A stretch of 38,246 bases of DNA from an uncultured Ruminococcus sp. (GCA_905233755.1 CAJODM010000016.1:1-38246); one strand, 5' to 3'. Positions 9,967 through 18,740 are shown, numbered from the stretch's first letter. Numbers and translations are program-made. The notes: generated by a model from the sequence alone, not told the origin.

Positions 9967-10695
9967 TTATCCGAAGTTGCCGGTCAGCACCATCGCCGCC
10001 GACAGCGCCGCTATCGGTGCAGTCTGGGCACGCAGGATCCGCTTGCCGAGGGTCGCGACCCTCGCACCGGCGTCGCGCAGCATCCGGATCTCGCTCTCCT
10101 CAAATCCGCCTTCGCTCCCGGTGATGAGCGCAAGCGTCCTGTCCTTATGACACAGGATATCGCCGATCGGCTCGCCGCCGCACTCATAGAACACCGCCGC
10201 GCGGTCAAACCGGCTGATCCGACCACACAGCTCATCGAACGAAATGCACGGATGTACCGTCGGGATGATGCCGCGGCGCGATTGGCTCGCGGCAGAGGCG
10301 GCGATCTTCTGCCATCGTTCGACCTTCTTGAGGAGCGCTTTTTCGTCCGGGCGCGAGATACACCGCGCGCTGAAGAACGGCGTGATCCCATACGCCCCCA
10401 GCTCGACGGCCTTCTGCACCACGTCGTCGAGCTTGTCGCCCTTGAGCAGCGCGACATAGAGCGACACCTTTACGGTCGGCTCCTGCTCACACACGGTGGA
10501 TGCGTCCACGTGCACCGTCACCGTATCGGGCGAGAAGGCGACGATCGTACAGCTGTGCCGCCGACCGTCGGGGGTACAGAGCGTCAGATGCTCGCCCGTC
10601 TTCATCCGAAGAGACCGCGAGATGTGCCGCGCGTCCGTCCCGGCGAGGGTCACCTGTTCGGTTATCCTGCTGTCATTGAGAAAAAACCATGCCAT
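9967..10695 (-). CDS. rsmE: 16S rRNA (uracil1498-N3)-methyltransferase
   Basis: RsmE methylates U1498 of 16S rRNA using SAM, in the mature 30S subunit. The 242-residue SPOUT-family protein has an N-terminal PUA-like domain (about 1-70) and the C-terminal knot with LALITGSEGGFEESEI and LGKRILRAQTAPI, the SAM-binding signature. In many Firmicutes rsmE follows dnaJ and prmA; here it is detached and on its own promoter. The start codon has no visible Shine-Dalgarno sequence. The leader (about 35 nt) is A/U-rich, unlike every other gene in the window. Confidence 0.94.
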   Translation of the reverse strand: MAWFFLNDSRITEQVTLAGTDARHISRSLRMKTGEHLTLCTPDGRRHSCTIVAFSPDTVTVHVDASTVCEQEPTVKVSLYVALLKGDKLDDVVQKAVELGAYGITPFFSARCISRPDEKALLKKVERWQKIAASAASQSRRGIIPTVHPCISFDELCGRISRFDRAAVFYECGGEPIGDILCHKDRTLALITGSEGGFEESEIRMLRDAGARVATLGKRILRAQTAPIAALSAAMVLTGNFG

Positions 10696-10736
10696 AACGT
10701 CAAAAATGAAATCAATGTAAATTTACGGACACCAAT

Positions 10737-10765
10737 ATATTAACAAATTCCGATCGGGATTGCAA
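10737..10765 (-). promoter_or_regulatory. Promoter of rsmE sharing its -35 box with pncC
   Basis: On the minus strand TTGCAA (10765-10760), 17 nt and TAATAT (10742-10737) form a promoter. TTGCAA is its own reverse complement and is also the -35 of the divergent pncC promoter. Confidence 0.6.
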
Positions 10766-10788
10766 TATATAATCAGAAATGATAGAAT
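10760..10788 (+). promoter_or_regulatory. Promoter of pncC sharing its -35 box with rsmE
   Basis: TTGCAA (10760-10765), 17 nt, TAGAAT (10783-10788). Transcription should start near 10795, at the first base of the structured leader. Confidence 0.65.
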
Positions 10789-10794
10789 AGTCCC

Positions 10795-10912
10795 GGACAT
10801 CCGATCACAGCAAATCCACGGGGAACCCTGACCGGTTCGTGTGGATTTTACCCCTAGCGGGCGAGAGCCGCCCGTCAATGCCGGGTTCGGAGAATACATC
10901 TCAATCATCATC
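10795..10912 (+). ncRNA. Structured leader RNA upstream of pncC, possible riboswitch
   Basis: About 128 nt separate the predicted start of transcription from the pncC ATG. The stretch is dense in pairings: AAATCCAC (10812-10819) with GTGGATTT (10841-10848); GGGG inside that loop (10820-10823) with CCCC (10851-10854), a pseudoknot; CGGGCG (10858-10863) with CGCCCG (10869-10874); and GAACCC (10823-10828) with GGGTTC (10883-10888). TCCGA (10800-10804) can compete for TCGGA (10887-10891), which offers two alternative folds. I compared it from memory with TPP, FMN, SAM, ZTP, c-di-AMP, c-di-GMP, fluoride, guanidine, THF, preQ1 and Mn classes and with twister/HDV ribozymes, and recognised none. No terminator precedes pncC, so any switch would act on translation. 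Confidence 0.5.
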
Positions 10913-10922
10913 GAGGTAGCGT

Positions 10923-11456
10923 ATGAAAGCATCAGAATTTCTGGAATTACTGCAAGCACAGGGGCTGCAGGAGCATACCCTCGCCGAGCGGCTTGTCGCA
11001 GCTCTGGCCGAGAAGGGCAAGAAGATCGCCACCGCCGAGAGCTGTACCGGCGGGATGGTCTCGGCGCGCATCACCGACGTCAGCGGGGCGTCGGCGGTGT
11101 TCGACTGCGGGGTATGCTCCTATGCCAATCATATCAAGAGCCGGGTGCTGTCCGTTCGCGACGAGACCCTCTCCTCCTACGGCGCGGTGAGCGACCGCAC
11201 CGCCCGCGAGATGGCGCGCGGGGTGCGGCTGCTGTCCGGCGCGGACATCGGCATCTCGACCACCGGTATCGCCGGTCCGCTCGGCGGAACGAAGTACAAG
11301 CCCGTAGGGCTCGTGTATATCGGGGTCAGCACCGAGATGGGGCTGCGGCATGAGAAGCTCCTGCTCGGCGAGAACGGCGCCGACCGTGCCCGCATCCGAT
11401 CCCTCGCGGCGTCGGCCGCACTGTACTATGCGCTCCAAGAGGTGCGGAAGCTCTGA
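10923..11456 (+). CDS. pncC: Nicotinamide-nucleotide amidohydrolase, CinA C-terminal family (PncC)
   Basis: PncC deamidates nicotinamide mononucleotide to nicotinic acid mononucleotide in NAD recycling. This is the stand-alone CinA C-terminal domain (177 residues), without the N-terminal MoCF-like domain of full CinA. Signature motifs are TAESCTGG at 37-44 (active-site Ser and Thr), SYANHIKSRVL, GAVSDRTAREMA and STTGIAGPLGGTKYKPVG. The ATG follows GAGGTA by 5-6 nt. The gene has its own promoter, a long structured leader and a downstream terminator, so it is a single-gene unit. Some CinA-family proteins have lost activity. The conserved motif is present here, so activity is likely. Confidence 0.9.
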   Translation: MKASEFLELLQAQGLQEHTLAERLVAALAEKGKKIATAESCTGGMVSARITDVSGASAVFDCGVCSYANHIKSRVLSVRDETLSSYGAVSDRTAREMARGVRLLSGADIGISTTGIAGPLGGTKYKPVGLVYIGVSTEMGLRHEKLLLGENGADRARIRSLAASAALYYALQEVRKL

Positions 11457-11471
11457 CGGCCTATCGCATAT

Positions 11472-11492
11472 GTATGCATGTAATATGCATAC
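11472..11492. other. Small AT-rich hairpin after pncC
   Basis: GTATGCAT (11472-11479) pairs perfectly with ATGCATAC (11485-11492), with a 5-nt loop. It is 15 nt after the pncC stop. There is no U-tract. The gap to the next gene (11457-11656) also holds a terminator and a promoter. Confidence 0.45.
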
Positions 11493-11589
11493 TTATCCCG
11501 CCCACTCGGTAACAAGTGTGGATTCTCTGCGGGATTCCCGGTGGCATTTATTCATTTTTACTAATTTTTTCTTGGATATTTTTACGATT

Positions 11590-11617
11590 AGAGCAGCGGG
11601 TTTTCGTTGCTCTTTTT
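11590..11617 (+). terminator. Rho-independent terminator of pncC
   Basis: AGAGCAGCG (11590-11598) pairs with CGTTGCTCT (11605-11613), with one mismatch, and is followed by TTTTT. The 3' arm overlaps the -35 region of the next promoter. Confidence 0.75.
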
Positions 11618-11635
11618 CGGTGTTTGTGCTATAAT
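11607..11635 (+). promoter_or_regulatory. Promoter of the MinD-like gene
   Basis: TTGCTC (11607-11612), 17 nt, TATAAT (11630-11635). Another TATAAT at 11646-11651 is too close to the start codon to be the main -10. Confidence 0.55.
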
Positions 11636-11656
11636 GATGCTGAGGTATAATTTGTT

Positions 11657-12400
11657 ATGAAGAAAGTAATTGTGGTGACGTCCGGCAAGGGCGGCACCGG
11701 CAAGACAACGGTATGCGCCGGGCTTGCCGCCGCGTTGGCGCGCACGGGCAGCCGGGTGCTGATTATAGACTGTGACAGCGGGATGCGCGGTGTCGATATG
11801 ATGCTGGGCATTTCGGACAAGCTGGTATATGATATCTCTGACGTCATCAGCGGCGGATGCAGCTATCAGGAGGCGCTCTACCGCGCTGACGGCGAGCTGG
11901 AGCTCTACTGTGTCGCAGCACCCCTGTATGCCGACGACGAGGTCAGCCCTTCGCTGGTTCGCCAGTTTGTCGAGAGCGTCGAGGAGGACTTTGACTTCAT
12001 CCTGATCGACTCCCCCGCCGGCACCGGTTCGGGGTTCCAGTCGGCGGCCGCCGCCGCCGAGCGCGCGATCGTCGTCATCAACGCCGAGCCCATCAGCATC
12101 CGCGGATGTCAGAACATCCGCAAGAAGCTCGAGGATATGCATATCGACGACCGGCGGCTGGTCATCAACCGGTTTGACCGCGACCGGTTCGTCAAGATGG
12201 GGCTGTATGAGGATCTCGACGAGGTGATCGACGAGGCGGGGCTGCGACTGATCGGGCTGGTTCCCGAGGACGTCCGTGTCACCTCGCTCTCCCAGCGCGG
12301 CGCGCTGGTGCATAACTGGTCGCCCTCATCGGTGATCTTCGATACCATCGTCAAGCGGCTCGACGGCACCGATGTCCCGCTGGTGGCAGACATCCGATGA
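11657..12400 (+). CDS. MinD/ParA-type P-loop ATPase, orphan
   Basis: This 247-residue protein begins KKVIVVTSGKGGTGKTT, with the deviant Walker A box (10-18) of the MinD/ParA/Mrp group. It continues like MinD: LIIDCDSGMRGVDMMLGISDKLVYDISDVI and DFILIDSPAGTGSGFQ (Walker B). MinD normally positions the division site with MinC. This protein lacks the C-terminal amphipathic membrane-targeting helix of MinD (it ends ...TDVPLVADIR), and no minC or minE lies nearby. The next gene is mgsA, which often follows the min genes in Clostridia, so it may be the remnant of a min cluster or a diverged MinD with another role. The ribosome binding site GAGGT is 10 nt from the ATG. Confidence 0.8.
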   Translation: MKKVIVVTSGKGGTGKTTVCAGLAAALARTGSRVLIIDCDSGMRGVDMMLGISDKLVYDISDVISGGCSYQEALYRADGELELYCVAAPLYADDEVSPSLVRQFVESVEEDFDFILIDSPAGTGSGFQSAAAAAERAIVVINAEPISIRGCQNIRKKLEDMHIDDRRLVINRFDRDRFVKMGLYEDLDEVIDEAGLRLIGLVPEDVRVTSLSQRGALVHNWSPSSVIFDTIVKRLDGTDVPLVADIR

Positions 12401-12480
12401 CCGGTTTTCCCTCACTTCATTCGCCCGAAAATAGAGGCGTTCACACCCGTTAGGCAAGGATAATTTTTACGGAGGTCAGT

Positions 12481-12876
12481 ATGAACATTGCTATTATCGC
12501 CCACGATGAGAAGAAAGAGCTGATGGTGCAGTTCTGCATCGCTTACTGCGGCATCCTCAGCCGGAACAAGATCTGCGCGACCGGCACGACCGGCAAGATG
12601 GTCGCCGAAGCCACCGGGCTGCAGATCCAGTCCTTCCTCGGCGGATCCCAGGGCGGCGACCAGCAGATCGCCGCGCGTATCGCCTGTAACGAGATCGACA
12701 TGCTGATCTTCTTCCGTGATCCGCTGACGCCCAAGCCCCACGAGCCCAACGACATTAACCTGCTGCGGCTGTGCGACATGCACAGCATCCCCGTTGCGAC
12801 CAACATCGCGACCGCCGAGCTGCTGATCCACGGTCTGGAGCGCGGCGACCTCGACTGGCGGAACATCGTCCGCTGA
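12481..12876 (+). CDS. mgsA: Methylglyoxal synthase
   Basis: MgsA converts dihydroxyacetone phosphate to methylglyoxal and phosphate, a bypass that frees phosphate when sugar phosphates build up. The 131-residue product contains the phosphate-binding TGTTGKM (35-40) and the catalytic Asp60 in GGDQQ. Asp80 in FFRDPL, His87, Asp91 and His8/Asp9 also match the E. coli active-site set. The ATG follows GGAGGTCAGT. It lies 80 nt after the MinD-like gene with no terminator or clear promoter between, so the two are probably cotranscribed. A strong terminator follows. Confidence 0.95.
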   Translation: MNIAIIAHDEKKELMVQFCIAYCGILSRNKICATGTTGKMVAEATGLQIQSFLGGSQGGDQQIAARIACNEIDMLIFFRDPLTPKPHEPNDINLLRLCDMHSIPVATNIATAELLIHGLERGDLDWRNIVR

Positions 12877-12898
12877 GCCGAGCTGTATCCGACTTCTT

Positions 12899-12933
12899 CC
12901 TGCCCGCGCCCCGGTGCGCCCGGGCAGGTTTTT
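12899..12933 (+). terminator. Rho-independent terminator of mgsA
   Basis: CCTGCCCG (12899-12906) pairs with CGGGCAGG (12921-12928) and is followed by TTTTTG. It begins 22 nt after the mgsA stop. Confidence 0.85.
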
Positions 12934-12957
12934 GTTTGCAGAACCGGCGCCTTTGAC

Positions 12958-12986
12958 TTGCAGAAAAACCCGTTTTGTGCTACAGT
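12958..12986 (+). promoter_or_regulatory. Promoter of the prmA-membrane protein-mrp group
   Basis: TTGCAG (12958-12963), 17 nt, TACAGT (12981-12986), lying 27 nt upstream of the preferred prmA start. Confidence 0.55.
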
Positions 12987-13013
12987 ATTACCGAACAGGA
13001 AAGGGGGATGACC

Positions 13014-13931
13014 GTGGACTGGACCGAGATCACCGTTTCAGTTCCTGCCGACACGATCGACGCGGCGGCGGATATCGCGAACATGACCGTGCCCTACGGC
13101 ATCTATATCGAGGACTATCGCACGCTGGAGGAAGAGGTGATGGATATCGCCCACGTCGACCTCATCGACGCATCGCTGCTCGCCGTCGACCGCACCGTAG
13201 CAAAGATCCATCTCTATATCGAGCCGGACGAGAACCCCGCCGAGGCGGTCGAATTCCTGCGCGAGCGGCTTTCAGCAGCCGGCATCGAGTGCTGCATCGA
13301 CACCGCGTCGGTCGCACAGGACGACTGGTTGAACAACTGGCGGCAGTACTTTCGGCCGATCCCGGTCGGTCGGCGGCTGCTGATCAATCCCTCGTGGTTC
13401 GAGCATACCGACCCCGACGGACGGGTGATGCTGCAGATCGACCCGGGGCTTGCGTTCGGCACCGGCAAGCACGAGACCACCCGTCTGTGCATCGAGACGC
13501 TGGAGCGGTATGTGCGCCCCGGTGCGAGGGTGCTCGACGTCGGGTGCGGCTCGGGGATCCTCGGGATCGCCGCCGTGCTGCTCGGCGCATCATCGGCAAC
13601 GGGGGTGGATATTGACGAGACAGCGGTGCGCGTTGCGAACGGGAACGCTACCTTGAACCGTGTCGGCGACCGGTTCTCTGCCATCTGCGGCGATCTTCTC
13701 GACAAAGTACAGGGAAAATACGATATAGTGGTTGCAAATATCGTAGCAGATGCTATAATAAGTCTGTCGGCTTCGGCACCGATGTTCATGGAGCCCGACG
13801 CCGTCTATATCGTCAGCGGGATCATCGACACCCGCTCGAGAGACGTCCGCACGGCGGTGCAGGACACCTTCCGGATCGTCGAGGAGAACTTCGACAACGG
13901 CTGGTACTGCTTCGTTCTGCGGCTGAGATAA
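13014..13931 (+). CDS. prmA: Ribosomal protein L11 methyltransferase
   Basis: PrmA trimethylates ribosomal protein L11 using SAM. The product has an N-terminal substrate-recognition domain and a Rossmann methyltransferase domain: WLNNWRQYFRP, DPGLAFGTGKHETT, VLDVGCGSGILGIAA (SAM motif I) and VVANIVADAI. I prefer the GTG at 13014, giving MDWTEITVSVP, the normal PrmA start. It lies 6 nt after AAGGGGG, whereas the in-frame ATG at 13008 overlaps that ribosome binding site. The length is then 305 residues, typical of the family. In many Firmicutes prmA directly follows dnaJ; here it faces dnaJ from the opposite strand, with two genes between. Confidence 0.93.
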   Translation: MDWTEITVSVPADTIDAAADIANMTVPYGIYIEDYRTLEEEVMDIAHVDLIDASLLAVDRTVAKIHLYIEPDENPAEAVEFLRERLSAAGIECCIDTASVAQDDWLNNWRQYFRPIPVGRRLLINPSWFEHTDPDGRVMLQIDPGLAFGTGKHETTRLCIETLERYVRPGARVLDVGCGSGILGIAAVLLGASSATGVDIDETAVRVANGNATLNRVGDRFSAICGDLLDKVQGKYDIVVANIVADAIISLSASAPMFMEPDAVYIVSGIIDTRSRDVRTAVQDTFRIVEENFDNGWYCFVLRLR

Positions 13932-13971
13932 CCGGACAAACGATTCTACACTATTCTTAACGGAGGTTATT

Positions 13972-14571
13972 ATGAAAAACACAAAGAGAACCCGGATCAA
14001 CCTGATCTTCTCCTCCTTCCTGGTCATCGGCTACATCATCTGCACCTACTTCTTCTCGTCGCTGTCGAATCAGGTGAGCGGTACGGCCAGCTTGCTGATC
14101 CAGATCCTGATGCTGCTGCTGTTCGGGCTGCTGCTGTTCTATGCCACCCGCGTGGGCGAGGGCGTCCAGGTCAAGCGGTTCAGCGCTGCGGTGCTCCTGC
14201 TGATCGACATCCCGTCGCTGTACATCATCCTCGCGACCTTCATCGACGCGCTGCCGTTCCATGATGCGCTGGCAAGCCAGAACGTCGTCTTCATCCTCGC
14301 CACCATCGCGCTGGGCTACGGCATCCCCTACACCTTCGTGTCGGGCTATGAGATCGCGCCCGAAGAGGAGGAGGATAAGACCGAGGACGGCGTGCTCGAA
14401 GGCGGACTTGCCGAGGAGCTCGCCGCGCTTGAATCGGAGGACAAATCCGCCATCGAGGACGAGATCGCCGCAGATAGCGCCAACGTCGAGGACATCGTCG
14501 ATGCTGCCGACGCGCCCGATGATGCAGAAGAAGAGATTGCCGCCGATAACACCGACCCTGACGGGGAATAA
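13972..14571 (+). CDS. Four-helix membrane protein with acidic tail, unknown function
   Basis: I do not recognise this 199-residue protein. It has four predicted transmembrane helices (about 11-30, 40-58, 71-92, 104-123), then a hydrophilic tail (about 128-199) in which Glu, Asp and Ala dominate and basic residues are nearly absent. The N-terminus MKNTKRTR is basic, so by the positive-inside rule both ends are probably cytoplasmic. The gene lies 40 nt after prmA and 35 nt before mrp, with its own ribosome binding site (CGGAGG) and no terminator on either side, suggesting cotranscription. The acidic tail might bind metal, protein or ribosomes; that is speculation. Confidence 0.7.
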   Translation: MKNTKRTRINLIFSSFLVIGYIICTYFFSSLSNQVSGTASLLIQILMLLLFGLLLFYATRVGEGVQVKRFSAAVLLLIDIPSLYIILATFIDALPFHDALASQNVVFILATIALGYGIPYTFVSGYEIAPEEEEDKTEDGVLEGGLAEELAALESEDKSAIEDEIAADSANVEDIVDAADAPDDAEEEIAADNTDPDGE

Positions 14572-14606
14572 TATCCCTATCCCACTACTATTACTAGGAG
14601 GATCCT

Positions 14607-15452
14607 ATGTCCGAATGTACCCATGACTGTTCTTCCTGCGGGGTCGACTGTCCGTCGCGCTCCGCTGCTGCCGACCTTCACGAGAAGCTGAACGATCACA
14701 GCACCGTGCACAAGGTGATCGCCGTTGTCTCCGGCAAGGGCGGCGTCGGCAAAAGTCTCGTCACAGCTGCCCTTGCGGTCGAGCTGAACCGTCGCGGCCA
14801 CAAGACCGCCGTGCTCGACGCGGATATCACCGGCCCCTCGATCCCCAAGGCGTTCGGGATCCACAGCAAGGCGAAGGGCTCTGACTTTGGGATCCTGCCC
14901 GAGGTCACCAAGACCGGCATCGAGCTGATGTCCGTGAACCTATTGCTGCAGAACACCACCGATCCGGTGGTGTGGCGCGGGCCGGTCGTCTCCGGCACCG
15001 TCAAGCAGTTCTGGACGGACGTCATCTGGAGCGATGTGGACTATATGTTCGTCGATATGCCCCCCGGCACCGGCGACGTGCCGCTGACGGTGTTCCAGTC
15101 TATCCCGCTTGACGGCATCATCGTCGTCGCCTCTCCCCAGGAGCTGGTCGGGATGATCGTCGAGAAGGCGGTGAAGATGGCGAACCTGATGAACATCCCC
15201 ATCCTCGGCCTGATCGAGAACATGAGCTACTTTCGATGCCCCGACTGCGGCAAGGAGCACCGCATCTTCGGCGACAGCCATATCGAGGAGATCGCCGCCC
15301 GCTACTCCACCCGCGTGCTCGCTCGCGTCCCGATCGACGAATCGCTGCGCAGGTCGGTCGATACCGGCACCGTCGAGCTGTTCGTAGGCGACTACTTCGA
15401 GAACGCCGCCAACATCATCGAGGACGAGCTGACGATCGCATCAATCGAATAA
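14607..15452 (+). CDS. mrp: Mrp/NBP35-family Fe-S cluster carrier ATPase (ApbC)
   Basis: Mrp proteins bind and transfer [4Fe-4S] clusters to apoproteins with the help of a P-loop ATPase. The 281-residue product has an N-terminal cysteine cluster (Cys4, Cys8, Cys11, Cys15), the deviant Walker A SGKGGVGKS (42-50), VLDADITGPSIPKAFG, MFVDMPPGTGDVPLTV, and the CPDCGK pair near residue 210 that forms the bridging cluster site. The N-terminal cysteines resemble NBP35-like versions. In an organism with PFOR and other Fe-S enzymes this is a housekeeping role. It is the last gene of the plus-strand group and faces dnaJ across a palindromic repeat. Confidence 0.93.
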   Translation: MSECTHDCSSCGVDCPSRSAAADLHEKLNDHSTVHKVIAVVSGKGGVGKSLVTAALAVELNRRGHKTAVLDADITGPSIPKAFGIHSKAKGSDFGILPEVTKTGIELMSVNLLLQNTTDPVVWRGPVVSGTVKQFWTDVIWSDVDYMFVDMPPGTGDVPLTVFQSIPLDGIIVVASPQELVGMIVEKAVKMANLMNIPILGLIENMSYFRCPDCGKEHRIFGDSHIEEIAARYSTRVLARVPIDESLRRSVDTGTVELFVGDYFENAANIIEDELTIASIE

Positions 15453-15458
15453 CATACC

Positions 15459-15496
15459 AAAAAGGGGCTGTCGCACTATGAAATGCGATAGCCCCT
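15459..15496 (-). terminator. Terminator of the hrcA-dnaJ operon, within a repeat
   Basis: AGGGGCTGTCGCA (15463-15475) pairs with TGCGATAGCCCCT (15484-15496), one G-U wobble. On the minus strand it is followed by TTTTTGG, a good terminator for dnaJ. On the plus strand there is no U-tract after it. A near copy of the stem is at 31143-31177. Confidence 0.7.
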
Positions 15497-15651
15497 CAGT
15501 GTGTCATCCTGAGCATTAGCGAAGTATCTTATAGTGCAATCTATCCAATATGATTACACCTGACATGTGCAATCTAACCGAAAGGTGAGCACTTTCAGAT
15601 TCTTCACCGGCGTTCAGAATGACATTTTTCTATTTTGTGACAGTCCCTTTT
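15460..15651. repeat. Nested palindromic repeat element between mrp and dnaJ
   Basis: The ends are inverted repeats: AAAAGGGGCTGTCGCA (15460-15475) and the reverse complement of 15636-15651, 14 of 16 matching. Inside is a second imperfect inverted pair, 15502-15529 and 15597-15624, 20 of 28 matching, beginning TGTCATCCTGAGC and ending GTTCAGAATGACA. The inner pair resembles the TGTCATCCTGAGCGAAGCGAAGGATCT dispersed repeat that I recall from many gut bacterial genomes. The element fills the gap between mrp and dnaJ: it starts 7 nt after the mrp stop and ends 2 nt before the dnaJ stop. Confidence 0.65.
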
Positions 15652-15653
15652 CA

Positions 15654-16784
15654 TCAGAACAGGTCTTTGAGCCGGTCCTTGAACGTCTTTCGCTTCTGAT
15701 AGTTCTTGTCGGTGGTGGTGGAATCGAGCTGGCGGATGAGGTCCTTCTGCTTGGAGCTGAGGTTCTTGGGAACCTCGATGATGACCTTGACATACTGGTC
15801 GCCGCGGCCCCTGCCGCCGAGGTGCTGAACCCCCTTGCCCTTGAGCTTGAAGATATCGCCGGGCTGGGTGCCCTCGTGTATGTCATAGCTGACCTTGCCA
15901 TCGAGGGTCGGCACCGTGACCGACGCGCCGAGCGCCGCCTGAGAGAAGGTGATCGGCAGCTCACACCATACGTCGTCGCCCCTGCGCTCGAACACCGGAT
16001 GCGGGCGGATGCCGATGAAGACATGCAGATCACCGTTGGGCCCGCCGTTGACGCCCGAGTTGCCGTGACCGGACACGTTGAGCACCTGCTCGTCGTTGAT
16101 GCCGGCGGGGATGTTGACCTCGACCGTCTTCTTGCGGCGCACCTGACCGCGACCGTTACAGGTATGGCACGGCTGTTCCACGATCTTGCCCCTGCCGCGA
16201 CAGGCGTCACAGGTGCGTGAGGTCTGGACGGTACCGAACGGGGTGCGCTGGTTGATCGTCACCTGGCCGCGACCGCCACAGGCGGTACAGGTCTTGGGGG
16301 TGGTGCCCTTCTCGGCGCCGGTACCCGAACAGTCCTTGCAGGTCGAGACCGAGTCGTACTTCACGGTCTTCTTGCAGCCCTTGGCTGCCTCTTCGAACGA
16401 GATGTAGATCATCTGCTCCACGTCCGAGCCGCGGCGCGGGGCGTTGGGGTTGCTCCTGCCGCGTCCGCCGAACCCGCCGAAGAACGACGAGAAGATGTCG
16501 CCCAGGTCGATATCCTGACCGAACGGCGAGCCCGCGCCGCCGGCGCCGTAGTTCGGATCGACGCCCGCAAAGCCGAACTGGTCATAGCGCGCCTTCTTCT
16601 CCTTGTCGGACAGCACCTCGTATGCCTCGTTCACCTCTTTGAACTTTGCCTCTGCCTCGGCGTCACCGGGATGCAGGTCGGGGTGATACTTCTTCGCCGC
16701 CTGACGGAATGCCTTCTTGATCTCGTCATCCGAGGCGCTCCTTCCTACGCCGAGCACCTCATAGTAATCTCGCTTGTCTGCCAT
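15654..16784 (-). CDS. dnaJ: Chaperone protein DnaJ (Hsp40)
   Basis: DnaJ binds unfolded clients and stimulates DnaK ATP hydrolysis. The 376-residue protein has the full type I layout: J domain with HPD at 34-36, a Gly/Phe-rich linker ([15 protein letters not shown] region), four CxxCxGxG zinc repeats ([32 protein letters not shown], about 147-215), then the two client-binding C-terminal domains. It is the last gene of the hrcA-grpE-dnaK-dnaJ operon, 77 nt after dnaK with a hairpin in the gap. Its stop codon lies against the palindromic repeat. Confidence 0.98.
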   Translation of the reverse strand: MADKRDYYEVLGVGRSASDDEIKKAFRQAAKKYHPDLHPGDAEAEAKFKEVNEAYEVLSDKEKKARYDQFGFAGVDPNYGAGGAGSPFGQDIDLGDIFSSFFGGFGGRGRSNPNAPRRGSDVEQMIYISFEEAAKGCKKTVKYDSVSTCKDCSGTGAEKGTTPKTCTACGGRGQVTINQRTPFGTVQTSRTCDACRGRGKIVEQPCHTCNGRGQVRRKKTVEVNIPAGINDEQVLNVSGHGNSGVNGGPNGDLHVFIGIRPHPVFERRGDDVWCELPITFSQAALGASVTVPTLDGKVSYDIHEGTQPGDIFKLKGKGVQHLGGRGRGDQYVKVIIEVPKNLSSKQKDLIRQLDSTTTDKNYQKRKTFKDRLKDLF

Positions 16785-16805
16785 AGTGTCACCACACTAA
16801 CTTAT

Positions 16806-16850
16806 GGGATAGGGCCTATCGCCCGAATGCCCTCCCCAGATGGGGAGGGC
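16806..16850 (-). other. Hairpins in the dnaK-dnaJ intercistronic gap
   Basis: GCCCTCCCC (16829-16837) pairs perfectly with GGGGAGGGC (16842-16850) around a 4-nt loop, and a second small dyad (GATAG/CTATC, 16808-16820) is next to it. The minus strand shows no U-tract after them. They may set the relative mRNA levels of dnaK and dnaJ by processing or by blocking exonucleases. Confidence 0.55.
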
Positions 16851-16861
16851 GCGTCTTCTGT

Positions 16862-18700
<1,839 letters not shown>

Positions 18701-18731
18701 GATAATACCTCCAAATGACAGATAAAATAAA

Positions 18732-18740
18732 ATTATATCA
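18732..18740 (-). promoter_or_regulatory. Possible internal extended -10 promoter of dnaK
   Basis: On the minus strand TGATATAAT (18740-18732) is a perfect extended -10 element in the grpE-dnaK gap, without a good -35. It would give a leader of about 25 nt and transcription of dnaK-dnaJ outside CIRCE control. Confidence 0.4.

Noticed and set aside
10795-10912. Known riboswitch or ribozyme in the pncC leader
   Set aside because: ZTP, c-di-AMP, THF, FMN, TPP, guanidine, twister and HDV consensus elements were compared from memory; none fits the conserved core, so no class name is given.
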